Assembly (NCBI RefSeq): GCF_000473085.1
Contig: NZ_AXBA01000016.1
Coordinates: forward strand, 62,001-126,000
Length of the DNA: 64,000 nucleotides
Direction of reading: 5' to 3'
From: Azorhizobium doebereinerae UFLA1-100
Lineage (GTDB): Bacteria > Pseudomonadota > Alphaproteobacteria > Rhizobiales > Xanthobacteraceae
Shown in pieces: positions 46,869 to 56,523 of this stretch. The notes beneath the pieces were generated by a model. That model was not told the origin of the DNA. It made no database searches and was given only the letters and a program-made list of their open reading frames with translations. Made by a program: the position numbers and the translations under genes. Within the stretch, counting starts at the first letter, position 1. Each line of letters opens with the position of its first letter.

Positions 46869-48548
46869 ATGAATTTCGCGATCAGCACCCCACTCACCAA
46901 GACCCTCGTGGCGGCAACGCTCGTGGCGGCGATGACGGTGATGGCGACAGGTGCGGACGCGAAGCCGAAGAAGTCCCGCGCCGCCCAGGCCAGTTCGCGT
47001 TCCACGACCACCGACGAATATGCCGGCTGGCGTCGCGGCACCGCCGCCATCGTGGTGGACGGCAATACCGGCAAGATCCTGTACGAGGAAAATGCCGACG
47101 CGCTGCGGCATCCTGCCTCGCTCACCAAGATCATGACGCTCTACATGCTGTTCGAGCAGCTGGAGAACGGTCGGCTCAAGCTCAGCAGCGACATGCCGGT
47201 CTCCGCCCGGGCGGCGTCGCAGTCTCCCTCCAAGCTGAACCTGCGGCCCGGCTCCACCATCGAGGTGGAGGACGCCATCAAGGCCATCGTGACCCGCTCC
47301 GCCAACGACGTGGCGGTGGTGATCGCCGAAGCGGTGGGCGGCACCGAGCCGGCCTTCGCGGAGATGATGACGCGCAAGGCCCGCGCGCTGGGCATGAGCA
47401 ACACTACCTTCCGCAACGCCTCCGGCCTGCCCAATCCGGGGCAGATCACCACCGCCCGTGACCTCGCCATCCTCGGCCGCGCGATCCAGGACCGCTTCCC
47501 GCGCGAGTATCGCTACTTCTCCACCCGCAGCTTCGTGTATCGCGGCGAGACCATCGGCAACCACAACCGCCTGATGCTGCGCATGGACGGCGTGGACGGC
47601 ATCAAGACCGGCTATACCAACGCCTCCGGCTTCAACCTCGTCACCTCGCTGCACCGCGACGACCGCTTCCTGGTCGGCGTCGTGCTCGGCGGGTCCAGCG
47701 CCTCCTCGCGCGACCAGCGCATGGCCGGCATCCTGTCCAGCAACTTCAACCGCGCTTATGCCGGCGCGCGGACCGCGCCCAAGGTGGTCGAGACCGCCGC
47801 CCGCGACGAGGAGCCCGCGCCCCGGCCGATGCCCGCCCCGCCGGTGCGCCAGGCGGAAGCCGCGCCGGCGCCGGTGGCGCCGCTGCCGACGCCGCAGCGC
47901 GTCGCCTATGCCGCCGCCGACCCGGTCACCACGGCCAGCGTGCAGCCGAGCCGCCTGCCGACGCCCGGCTCCACCGAACCGATCAAGCCGGTGGCGGTGA
48001 AGACCATGACCATCAGCCGCCCGGCCAACAACCCGGCCGCCGCCCAGACCTTCGCCGCCCAGGACAGCCAGGTGCTCGGCTATGTGACGCCGCAGCCCTC
48101 CACCCTGACCCCGCCGACCGACATCGAGCTGGCCCCCGCCGCCGCGCCGCAGCCCCAGCGCGTCAGCGCCGGCGTGCGCACCGCCGCCGCCGGCCCGGTC
48201 GCGCTGCCCGCCGCAACGGTGGCGAGCGCCACCGCGCCGGCCCCCAAGCCGGTGCGCGTCGCCTCCGCCGCCCCCATCGCCCCCCAGGCCGCCGCCCCGG
48301 CCCGCTCCGGCTGGATCATCCAGATCGGCGCCTTCGGCGGCGAGAAGGAGGCCCGCACCCAGCTGGACGCCGCGCGCGGCAAGGCCGCCGGCCCGCTCAA
48401 GGGCGCCGATCCCTATACGGAGAAGGTGGAGAAGGGCCGGTCCGACATTTATCGCGCCCGTTTCGCCGGCCTGACGGAAAAGTCCGCCAAGGAGGCCTGC
48501 CGTTTACTGGAGCGCAACAAGTTCGACTGCATGACTCTGCGGAACTGA
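46869..48548 (+). CDS. D-alanyl-D-alanine carboxypeptidase with C-terminal SPOR domain
   Basis: 559 residues. Signal peptide (LVAATLVAAMTVMATGADA); penicillin-binding-protein catalytic domain with Ser84-x-x-Lys87 (SLTKIM), Ser144-Ala-Asn and Lys246-Thr-Gly (IKTGYT). A long Ala/Pro-rich linker (about 315-480) leads to a SPOR domain (WIIQIGAFGGEKEA), which binds denuded glycans at division septa. It trims stem pentapeptides, probably at the septum. ATG 46869 is preferred to 46809 because it puts the signal peptide at the N-terminus. Confidence 0.94.
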   Translation: MNFAISTPLTKTLVAATLVAAMTVMATGADAKPKKSRAAQASSRSTTTDEYAGWRRGTAAIVVDGNTGKILYEENADALRHPASLTKIMTLYMLFEQLENGRLKLSSDMPVSARAASQSPSKLNLRPGSTIEVEDAIKAIVTRSANDVAVVIAEAVGGTEPAFAEMMTRKARALGMSNTTFRNASGLPNPGQITTARDLAILGRAIQDRFPREYRYFSTRSFVYRGETIGNHNRLMLRMDGVDGIKTGYTNASGFNLVTSLHRDDRFLVGVVLGGSSASSRDQRMAGILSSNFNRAYAGARTAPKVVETAARDEEPAPRPMPAPPVRQAEAAPAPVAPLPTPQRVAYAAADPVTTASVQPSRLPTPGSTEPIKPVAVKTMTISRPANNPAAAQTFAAQDSQVLGYVTPQPSTLTPPTDIELAPAAAPQPQRVSAGVRTAAAGPVALPAATVASATAPAPKPVRVASAAPIAPQAAAPARSGWIIQIGAFGGEKEARTQLDAARGKAAGPLKGADPYTEKVEKGRSDIYRARFAGLTEKSAKEACRLLERNKFDCMTLRN

Positions 48549-48561
48549 TCGGAAGAGAGCT

Positions 48562-49302
48562 TCAGCGATGTCTGCGCAGGATCACGTCTTTGGCCTGATT
48601 GACCCGCGAGGCGAGATAGCCGGAGCCGCCCTGGTCGGGATGGAGTTTCTTCATCAGGTTCCGGTGAGCCGCGCGAACCGCCGTCTCGTCCGCACCCGGC
48701 TCAAGCCCCAGAACCTGATAGGCCTCCTCCTCGGTCATCGCGGTGTCGGCCGCGCGGCCGCGTCCACCGCCCATATCCCCGTGACCCGCATCACCCTGAA
48801 CGTGTTCACGCCAGGCGGGCGCCCGGCGGTCGAGATAAGCTTCGATTAGGCTCAGCGACTGCGGATCGAGCCCGGCGCGCAGCGCCAGCAGGTCCGGCAG
48901 GTCGAGGGCATCGAGCGCCATGCCCGCCCGCGGGCCGGCGATGATCTTGCCCGACAGCAGGCCGGACCCATGGTCCAGCTCCATTTCCAGCATCGCCGAG
49001 CGCACGCGGGAGACCCGGGGCGCCCGCGCCCCGCCGAACAGGCCGCCGAACATGCCCCCCAGCATGGCCTTCCAATTGCCGCCAGGGCTCACCCGCCCGA
49101 GCAGGGCGAGGCCCACGACCGCGAGCGGGATGGCGGCGCCGATGCGCCCGGTGACGAGCGCCCCCACCGCGCCGGTGAGCGCCAGCCAGGCGCCGGTGCG
49201 CATGACGAAGAGCGACAGCGCCTTCGCATCCATGCCGGTCCACAGCTTGAGGACGTAGAGGCCGACGCCGAGCAGCGCCAGGCCGGCCAGAAGGCTAACC
49301 AT
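48562..49302 (-). CDS. Membrane-anchored J-domain protein, Tim14/Pam18-like
   Basis: 246 residues. Two or three N-terminal hydrophobic helices (SLLAGLALLGVGLYVLKLW; WLALTGAVGALVT) and a Gly-rich segment (MLGGMFGGLFGGA) precede a cytosolic part. The C-terminal J domain (about 190-246) has the HPD motif in KKLHPDQGGSGYLASRVNQA. The short J domain at the extreme C-terminus and the GGSGYLA sequence closely resemble mitochondrial Pam18/Tim14. It should stimulate DnaK at the inner membrane. GGGAG precedes the ATG by 6 nt. Confidence 0.88.
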   Translation of the reverse strand: MVSLLAGLALLGVGLYVLKLWTGMDAKALSLFVMRTGAWLALTGAVGALVTGRIGAAIPLAVVGLALLGRVSPGGNWKAMLGGMFGGLFGGARAPRVSRVRSAMLEMELDHGSGLLSGKIIAGPRAGMALDALDLPDLLALRAGLDPQSLSLIEAYLDRRAPAWREHVQGDAGHGDMGGGRGRAADTAMTEEEAYQVLGLEPGADETAVRAAHRNLMKKLHPDQGGSGYLASRVNQAKDVILRRHR

Positions 49303-49355
49303 TCAAGGCTCCCGAAAGATATATGGCAGGGCGGCCGCGGCCGGGCGTCCACGCC

Positions 49356-50066
49356 TCATGCCGGGCCGGAGGACATGGCGGCGATGAGCCGGCGCGACCC
49401 GGCATCCCTGGCCGCCAGCAGGGCCGCCCGGCCGCCCGCCGCATAGGTGGCGACCGCGCGCAGCAGGGCGCGCAAGTCATCCGCCGCCCCGACATCGAAG
49501 CGGCACCACGCGCCGCCGGTCAGGCCGGCCATTTCACGGAACACCCGCTCCACCGCCATATCGTGCCCCTCCTGGAACACGAACAGGCGCACGCCCAGCA
49601 CGCCCAGGCGCCCGGCGGCCTCCAGCAGCGCGCCGGCATCCTCCTCCATGGCGTCGCCGACGAACACCGCCGCGGCGAGGCCGGAACGCCCCGCCTCGGC
49701 CTCCAGGTGGCGCAGCACGCGGCCGATCTGGGTGCGCCCGCCGGCGCAGGCGATGCGGCCCATCAAAGCCGCGAGACGCGGCGCCTCGCGCACATAAGGC
49801 GAGGCCCGGCATTCGCCGGCGCCGCGATAGTAGACGAGCTCCACCTCCAGCCCGCCGAGACCGGCCGCCACCGCGAACATCTCCGCCTGCACCTGGCAGG
49901 CCAGGTCCCAGGTGGGCTGGCGGGAGGCGGTGGCGTCGAGCGCGAAGGCGAGCCGCCCCGCCCCCGCGCCGGGCCGGGGCGCGCCGACGGCGCGGACGGA
50001 GGCGAGGAAGCTGTCGATCTCGCCCGGCGCGGCGGCGCCGGCGGGCAGCGTCGGATCATCGGGCAT
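49356..50066 (-). CDS. VWA-domain-like protein of unknown role
   Basis: 236 residues. LAFALDATASRQPTWDLACQ resembles a von Willebrand factor A fold start with a MIDAS-like DxTxS. Further segments LEVELVYYRGAGECRAS, GRTQIGRVLRHLEAEA and AAVFVGDAMEEDAGALLEAA fit VWA strands and helices. No signal peptide. It is in the same direction as the J-protein gene and 53 nt upstream, so the two may be co-transcribed. Start uncertain: ATG 50066 lacks a ribosome-binding site. Confidence 0.78.
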   Translation of the reverse strand: MPDDPTLPAGAAAPGEIDSFLASVRAVGAPRPGAGAGRLAFALDATASRQPTWDLACQVQAEMFAVAAGLGGLEVELVYYRGAGECRASPYVREAPRLAALMGRIACAGGRTQIGRVLRHLEAEAGRSGLAAAVFVGDAMEEDAGALLEAAGRLGVLGVRLFVFQEGHDMAVERVFREMAGLTGGAWCRFDVGAADDLRALLRAVATYAAGGRAALLAARDAGSRRLIAAMSSGPA

Positions 50067-50361
50067 GGGGGAACCGGCGCCGGGTCGGGGCGCGCACCTC
50101 TGCGGCGTATGTCTGGCCGGCGGCAATCCTGGCTGCGTTCATGCAGGCAAAATAGGCGTTCCCGCCGCCGCCACCAAGGGGCCTGCGGGCCCGGCGCGGC
50201 GCCTGGGACATTTCCGCATTCCTCCCCTGCCCTTCCCGCGTGCGCCGGGGGATGAATGGCCGATCGGCCGTGATGGCGGCAGGCCGCTTCCATCCCGGCC
50301 GATCGCGCTCTAGGGTCCGCCCCCGCGCGAGGGCGGGCGAAGGCCCCCTCGCCGGGACAGG

Positions 50362-51243
50362 ATGCGGGGGATGGCGATGCGAGAACGGGGCGTGACGGGG
50401 GCGGGCGGGCCGAAGATCGTGGGCACCCTGGCGGACCTCAGGGATACCGTGGCCGGCTATCGCCGGGCGGGCGAGACGCTGGCGCTGGTGCCCACCATGG
50501 GCGCCCTGCATGCGGGGCACATCGCCCTCGTGCAGCAAGCCCAGGCGCTGGCCGACCGGGTGGTGGTGTCCATCTTCGTGAACCCCACCCAGTTCGCCCC
50601 GACGGAGGATTTCGGCCGCTATCCGCGCACGTTCGACGACGACGTGGCGAAGCTCGCCGCGGTCGGCTGCGATCTGGTGTGGGAGCCGGACGCGGCCGAG
50701 ATGTATCCGCCGGGCTTCTCCACCAGCATGGCGCTCACCGGCCCGGCGCTGGGGCTGGAGACCGATTTCCGCCCGCACTTCTTCTCCGGCGTGGCCATCG
50801 TCGTGTCGAAGCTGTTCCTCCAGACCGGCGCCGACCACGCGCTGTTCGGCGAGAAGGACTACCAGCAATTACGCGTCGTCACGCAGATGGCGGCGGATCT
50901 GAACATTCCGGTCCGCGTCGTCCCCGGCGCCACCGTGCGCGAGGCGGACGGCCTCGCCCTGTCCTCGCGCAACCGCTACCTGAGCCCCGAGGAACGGGCC
51001 ACCGCCCCGGTGATCCACCGCGCGCTGACTGCGGCGGCGGACGCCATCCGCGCCGGCACTGCGCCGGACGCCGCCATGGCGGACGCCGGCGCGACGGTCA
51101 CCCGGGCCGGGCTGAAGGTGGATTACATGGCCGCCCGCAACGCCCTGACGCTGGCGCCGCTGGCCGCCTCCGGCGAGCCCGTGCGGCTGCTGGCCGCGGC
51201 CTGGCTCGGCACCACGCGGCTCATCGACAATATCGGCGTGTGA
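50362..51243 (+). CDS. panC: Pantothenate synthetase
   Basis: 293 residues. It joins pantoate and beta-alanine with ATP to form pantothenate for CoA. Nucleotidyltransferase HIGH-like motif PTMGALHAGHIALV; pantoate site FVNPTQFAPTEDFGRYPR; KMSKS-like region ALSSRNRYLS; and HFFSGVAIVVSKLFLQ. In-frame ATGs at 50362, 50371 and 50377 are all possible; GGGGG is well spaced for 50377. The other pantothenate genes are not in the window. Confidence 0.96.
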   Translation: MRGMAMRERGVTGAGGPKIVGTLADLRDTVAGYRRAGETLALVPTMGALHAGHIALVQQAQALADRVVVSIFVNPTQFAPTEDFGRYPRTFDDDVAKLAAVGCDLVWEPDAAEMYPPGFSTSMALTGPALGLETDFRPHFFSGVAIVVSKLFLQTGADHALFGEKDYQQLRVVTQMAADLNIPVRVVPGATVREADGLALSSRNRYLSPEERATAPVIHRALTAAADAIRAGTAPDAAMADAGATVTRAGLKVDYMAARNALTLAPLAASGEPVRLLAAAWLGTTRLIDNIGV

Positions 51244-51278
51244 TCGTCGCCGGCCGGCCGTGTGTCACGACGGCGCGG

Positions 51279-51473
51279 TCAGACCGCGCCCATATAGGTG
51301 ACCGCGAAGCCGACGATGACCAGAGCCAGCCCGACGCCGAGCACGGTCAGCACCCGGCCCGAGCCGATGCCCTGGCGCGCCTGCGCGGCCGGCTTGATCG
51401 GCTCGCCCGCCGCGCCGTGCGCATCAGGCGTGTGAAAGTCGCGTTCCTCGCGGCGCTCGGCAGCATCCTGCAT
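51279..51473 (-). CDS. Small single-pass membrane protein
   Basis: 64 residues. A charged soluble N-terminal part (QDAAERREERDFHTPDAHG) is followed by one transmembrane helix (VLTVLGVGLALVIVGFAVTYM) at the C-terminus. A near-perfect AGGAGGAGG lies 5 nt before the ATG, strong evidence that it is translated. No family recognised. It is convergent with panC and downstream of the aap cluster. Confidence 0.78.
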   Translation of the reverse strand: MQDAAERREERDFHTPDAHGAAGEPIKPAAQARQGIGSGRVLTVLGVGLALVIVGFAVTYMGAV

Positions 51474-51549
51474 GTCCGCCTCCTCCTGTGATGTCGGAGG
51501 GGAAACGCGGGCCGGCGCCGTTCGGATCCATGCGGGCGGAACGGGCCGG

Positions 51550-51573
51550 CGGCCCCGGCCATGACCGGGGCCG
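51550..51573 (-). terminator. Hairpin downstream of aapP
   Basis: cggccccgg / ccggggccg, 9 bp with a 6-nt loop, 6 nt after the aapP stop on the minus strand. No T-tract. Confidence 0.4.
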
Positions 51574-51579
51574 GCCGGA

Positions 51580-52356
<777 letters not shown>

Positions 52357-52367
52357 GAATGGGCCCC

Positions 52368-53768
52368 TCAGTGGCGGCGGTTGCGGTCGAGGCGCTTTTC
52401 CAGCGCCATGGAATAACGGGACATGCCGAAGCAGAACACGAAGTAGAACAGCCCGGCGAAGCCGAAGCCGGTCACCACCGTGGTCGGCGTCGCCCAGGCC
52501 GGATCGGTGAAGGCCGCGCGCAGCACGCCGAGCAGGTCGAAGATCGAAACGATCAGCACCAGCGTCGTGTCCTTGAACAGGCCGATGAAGTTGTTGACGA
52601 TGCCGGGGATCACCAGCTTCAGCGCCTGCGGCAGCACCACGAGGCGCATCATCAGGCCGCCCGGCAGGCCGAGCGCCTGGGCGCCCTCATACTGGCCCTT
52701 GGGGATGGCCTGGAGACCGCCGCGCACCACCTCCGCCATATAGGCCGAGGCGAACAAGGCGACGCCCACCAGCGCCCGCAGCAGGCCGTCGATGGTGAAG
52801 CGGCCGGGCAGGAACAGCGGCAGCATGTAGGTGGCGAAGAACAGCACCGTGATGAGCGGCACGCCGCGCCAGAACTCGATGAACAGTGTCGAGGCGATGC
52901 GCACCAGCGGCATCTGCGAGCGCCGGCCGAGCGCCAGCAGGATGCCCAGCGGCAGCGAGGCGACGATGCCGGTCACCGCGATGACCAGGGTGACGAGCAT
53001 GCCGCCCCACACCCGCGTCTCCACCCAGGGCAGGCCGAAATTGATGTCCACCGCCGCCAGCACCACGCCGAGGATGACGAAGGCGCCGAGCGCGGTCTTC
53101 GCGGCCCCCTTGCGGGACCCGGCGAAGACCGGCGCCGCCGCCGCCGCGATGGCGGCGACGAGCAGGGCCGAGATCACATAGTCCGGCCAGAAGCCGGTGC
53201 TGAAGCCGATGGCCTGGCCGATCGTGGTGACGAGCGGGCCGAGGCCGACCCAGCTCAGGAGGAAGCCGCGCAGCTGGAGGTTGCCGCCGGTCAGCAGCAC
53301 ATAGGCCGCCACCGGATAGGCGCCGAAGAACAGGAGCGCGTTCAGGCGCTTGTACGGCACCTTCTGGATCATCAGCGGCGCCAGCAGCACCACGCCGATG
53401 AGATAGACGAGGTTGACCCGCCAGCGTTCCGCCTCCGGATAGAAGCCGTAGACGATCTGGTTGAACTTGGCGCCGATGAACGGCCAGCAGGCCCCCACCG
53501 GACGGCCGATCACCTCCGGCAGGCAGGCGTTGCGGCCGGTGCCGGTGAACACCGCGTCGAAGATGAAGAAGCGCAGCACCGGCGGCACCACCACATAGAT
53601 CACCGCCAGCCCGAACAGGGTAAGGATGATCTGGAACGGCGAGCCGAACAGGTGCGCCCGCGACCAGGCGATGGGGCCGCGGGTGCTGATGGGGGCGGGC
53701 TCCGGCGCGATCATGCCGGGGGAGACGAAGGAGGCCGGGGTGCCGGCCGGGGGAGCGGAAACGTCCAT
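52368..53768 (-). CDS. aapM: General L-amino acid ABC transporter permease
   Basis: 466 residues, larger than most HisM-type permeases, as is usual for AapM. About eight hydrophobic segments; the C-terminal half is the PAAT permease with [20 protein letters not shown] and the coupling region [25 protein letters not shown], where it contacts AapP. N-terminal 40 residues are cytosolic and Pro/Ala-rich. It lies 10 nt after aapQ and pairs with it in the inner membrane. Confidence 0.95.
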   Translation of the reverse strand: MDVSAPPAGTPASFVSPGMIAPEPAPISTRGPIAWSRAHLFGSPFQIILTLFGLAVIYVVVPPVLRFFIFDAVFTGTGRNACLPEVIGRPVGACWPFIGAKFNQIVYGFYPEAERWRVNLVYLIGVVLLAPLMIQKVPYKRLNALLFFGAYPVAAYVLLTGGNLQLRGFLLSWVGLGPLVTTIGQAIGFSTGFWPDYVISALLVAAIAAAAAPVFAGSRKGAAKTALGAFVILGVVLAAVDINFGLPWVETRVWGGMLVTLVIAVTGIVASLPLGILLALGRRSQMPLVRIASTLFIEFWRGVPLITVLFFATYMLPLFLPGRFTIDGLLRALVGVALFASAYMAEVVRGGLQAIPKGQYEGAQALGLPGGLMMRLVVLPQALKLVIPGIVNNFIGLFKDTTLVLIVSIFDLLGVLRAAFTDPAWATPTTVVTGFGFAGLFYFVFCFGMSRYSMALEKRLDRNRRH

Positions 53769-53778
53769 GGCGGCCCCC

Positions 53779-55068
53779 TCAACGTTCGACCAGCGCGACG
53801 CGCCGGTTGTACCAGTTCATGACGATGGTCGTCAGGATGGAGATGGTGAGATAGACCGCCATGGTGATGGCGATGATTTCGATCGCCTGGCCGGTCTGGT
53901 TCAGCGTCGTGCCGGCGAAGATGGCGAACAGGTCCGGATAGCCCACCGCGACGCCGAGCGTCGAATTCTTGGTGAGGTTCAGATACTGGCTGGTCAAAGG
54001 CGGGATGATCACCCGCATGGCCTGCGGGATCACCACGAGGCGCATGGTGAGGCCCGGCTTCAGCCCCAGCGAGGCCGCCGCCTCGGTCTGGCCCTTCGAC
54101 ACCGAGACGATGCCGGCGCGCACGATCTCGGCGATGAAGCCGGCGGTGTAGATGGACAAAGCCAGCAGCAGCGCGACGAATTCCGGGATCACTCGGATGC
54201 CGCCGGCGAAGTTGAAGCCCTTCAGCTCCGGCTTCTCGAACGCCACCGGGAAGCCGGTGGCAGCCCCGGCGATGAGCGGCAGGACGATGAGCAGGGCCAG
54301 CGAGGTCCAGAACACCGGGAACTGCTGGCCGGTGGCCACGCGGCGCCGCTTCGCCCAGCGGGCCAGCACGAAGATCAGCACGATGGCCGCGACGAGCGCC
54401 AGTCCCACCACATCCGAGCCCGCCTCGAACAGCGGGCGGGGGATGACGAGGCCGCGATTGTTGAGGAACACGCCGGGCGTGCCGAAGCTGGCGGCGAAGC
54501 CCTTGAGCGCCGCGCCCAGCGGGGCGAGGCCGATCGCGGCGGCGCCGTCGCCCAGCGCGTTCAGCAGCGGCTGGATGCCGAAGCCGAGGCTCTGGCGCGG
54601 GTTCGGCAGGGCTGCCAGCACGGCGATGTACCAGAACATGATCTGGAACAGCGGCGGCAGGTTGCGGGTGACCTCCACATAGGCCGAGGCCAGCGCCTTG
54701 ATCACCACATTGTCCGACAGCCGCGCCACGCCCACCAGGAAGCCGATGATGGTGGCGATGATGATGCCGAGGAAGGCCACCAGCAGCGTGTTCAGCAGCC
54801 CGACCAGGAAGGCGCGGCCATAGCTCATGGATTCCGAATAGGGAATGAGCGTCTGGGAGATGCCGAAGCCGGCCGAATTGTCGAGGAAGCCGAAGCCCGA
54901 GGCGATGCCCTGGCGGGCGAGGTTCGCCTGCGCATTGGCGAGGATGGCCCAGGCCATCCCGATCAGGAAGATGCCGAGCAGGCCCTGGAGGACCAGCGAG
55001 CGGAGTTTCGGGTCGGTCCACGACCAGCGGCGGGTGGGTTCCCCCCCACGCAGGCTTGCGTCTGTCAT
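53779..55068 (-). CDS. aapQ: General L-amino acid ABC transporter permease
   Basis: 429 residues. The N-terminal extension contains WSWTDPKLRSLVLQGLLGI and one helix; the permease core has VTRNLPPLFQIMFWYIAVLA and EIVRAGIVSVSKGQTEAAASLG (coupling loop). Together with AapM it forms the channel. Start 55068 is supported by GAGGGG 5 nt upstream; the longer frame to 55143 is unlikely. It lies 250 nt after aapJ behind a hairpin. Confidence 0.95.
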   Translation of the reverse strand: MTDASLRGGEPTRRWSWTDPKLRSLVLQGLLGIFLIGMAWAILANAQANLARQGIASGFGFLDNSAGFGISQTLIPYSESMSYGRAFLVGLLNTLLVAFLGIIIATIIGFLVGVARLSDNVVIKALASAYVEVTRNLPPLFQIMFWYIAVLAALPNPRQSLGFGIQPLLNALGDGAAAIGLAPLGAALKGFAASFGTPGVFLNNRGLVIPRPLFEAGSDVVGLALVAAIVLIFVLARWAKRRRVATGQQFPVFWTSLALLIVLPLIAGAATGFPVAFEKPELKGFNFAGGIRVIPEFVALLLALSIYTAGFIAEIVRAGIVSVSKGQTEAAASLGLKPGLTMRLVVIPQAMRVIIPPLTSQYLNLTKNSTLGVAVGYPDLFAIFAGTTLNQTGQAIEIIAITMAVYLTISILTTIVMNWYNRRVALVER

Positions 55069-55285
55069 GTTACCCCTCGAGTGAAGATCGGCCGGGGACT
55101 CTTGTGGTCCGCTCGAACCTTCCGCGGCCCAGGCGCGCGGCAATGATTGGGAGCAATAGGCGCGGCGTGGTGCAATGAGCGCGACTTGGCGGGCGCGGGC
55201 AGCAATGCGGCCGGCCCGTCACGGCGGGCCGGCGTCGCGGCACCCGCCTCCCCTGCCGGGAGTGTCAGGCGCCGTCGGCAAAAGG

Positions 55286-55311
55286 CCGGTGCCCGGCGAA
55301 CCGGGCACCGG
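55286..55311 (-). terminator. Hairpin between aapJ and aapQ, likely partial terminator or stabiliser
   Basis: Perfect 11-bp stem ccggtgcccgg / ccgggcaccgg with a 4-nt loop, 7 nt after the aapJ stop, followed on the minus strand by CCTTTTGCC. It probably gives more AapJ than permease mRNA. Confidence 0.75.
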
Positions 55312-55318
55312 AACAGCG

Positions 55319-56329
55319 TCAGCGGATCGGCATGCCGTACTGGAGGCCGCCCTGGGTCCACAGCTTGTTGAGGCCGCGCTGGATGCCCAGCGGGGAGTTC
55401 GGGCCGACATTGCGGTCGAAGATCTCGCCGTAATTGCCCACCTGCTTCACGGCGCGTAGGGCCCAGTCGTTGCTGAGGCCGATGCCCTCGCCGAACTTGC
55501 CGTCGGAGCCGAGCAGGCGCTTCACCTCGGGATTGGCCGAGTTGACCTCCTGGTCGGCATTCTTCTGGGTCACGCCCAGTTCCTCGGCGTTGAGGAGCGC
55601 GTAATAGGTCCACTTGATGAGGTCGAACCACTGGTCGTCGCCATGGCGCACCAGCGGGCCGAGCGGCTCCTTGGAGATCACCTCCGGCAGGACGATGTGG
55701 TCGCCGGCATTGGTGAGCTTCAGCTTGATGGCGTAGATCTGCGACTGGTCCGAGGTGAACACGTCGCAGCGGCCGGAATCGTAGGCCTTCACCGTCTCGT
55801 CGATGGTCGAGAAGGCGATGACCTCATACTTCATGTTGTTGGCGCGGAAGTAGTCGCCGAGGTTCAGCTCGTGGGTGGTGCCCGTCTGCACGCAGATGGA
55901 GGCGCCGTTGAGCTCCTTCGCCGACTTGATGTTCAGCGACTTGCGCACCATGAAGCCCTGGCCGTCGTAATACATCACGCCGGCGAAGTTGAAGCCGAGC
56001 GTCGTGTCGCGCGACATGGTCCAGGTGGTGTTGCGCGACAGGACATCGATGGCGCCGGACTGCAACGCGGTGAAGCGGTCCTTGGCCGAGAGCGGGGTGA
56101 ACCGCACCTTGTTGGCGTCGTTGAAGATGGCGGCCGCGACGGCGCGGCAGAAATCCACGTCGATGCCGGTCCAGTTGCCCTTGTCGTCGGGGCTGGAGAA
56201 GCCGGGCAGGCCCTGGGTGACGCCGCAGTTCAGGGCGCCCCGCGCCTTCACGTCGTCCAGCGTGGTGGCTTTTGCGACGCCAGCGCTCAGAGCGAGCACG
56301 CCCGCCGCTGCGATCAGAATGCGTTTCAC
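55319..56329 (-). CDS. aapJ: General L-amino acid ABC transporter substrate-binding protein
   Basis: 336 residues with a GTG start preceded by AAGGGA. Signal peptide (ILIAAAGVLALSAGVAKA) then the periplasmic binding fold: LNCGVTQGLPGFSSPDDKG, GIDVDFCRAVAAAIF, DVLSRNTTWTMSRD and FTSDQSQIYAIKL. It captures many L-amino acids for AapQMP. Lies divergent from metC; the shared promoter region is 56330-56523. Confidence 0.97.
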   Translation of the reverse strand: MKRILIAAAGVLALSAGVAKATTLDDVKARGALNCGVTQGLPGFSSPDDKGNWTGIDVDFCRAVAAAIFNDANKVRFTPLSAKDRFTALQSGAIDVLSRNTTWTMSRDTTLGFNFAGVMYYDGQGFMVRKSLNIKSAKELNGASICVQTGTTHELNLGDYFRANNMKYEVIAFSTIDETVKAYDSGRCDVFTSDQSQIYAIKLKLTNAGDHIVLPEVISKEPLGPLVRHGDDQWFDLIKWTYYALLNAEELGVTQKNADQEVNSANPEVKRLLGSDGKFGEGIGLSNDWALRAVKQVGNYGEIFDRNVGPNSPLGIQRGLNKLWTQGGLQYGMPIR

Positions 56330-56523
56330 GGATGGTCCCTTCTCTTATGGTCCCCCAACCGGGGATGACGGTGGCCAACCCGACCTCCGGCCGGCCGGTC
56401 GGAGTCGACGTCCTTTACCTCGACGTCGTATGGAACCATCTCAAACGCTCGCGCCCGCACGGTCAATAGCTGCCGACGGGTTGCGCACGATGCCGTTCTA
56501 GGCAATTCGGAGAATTGTGGCCC

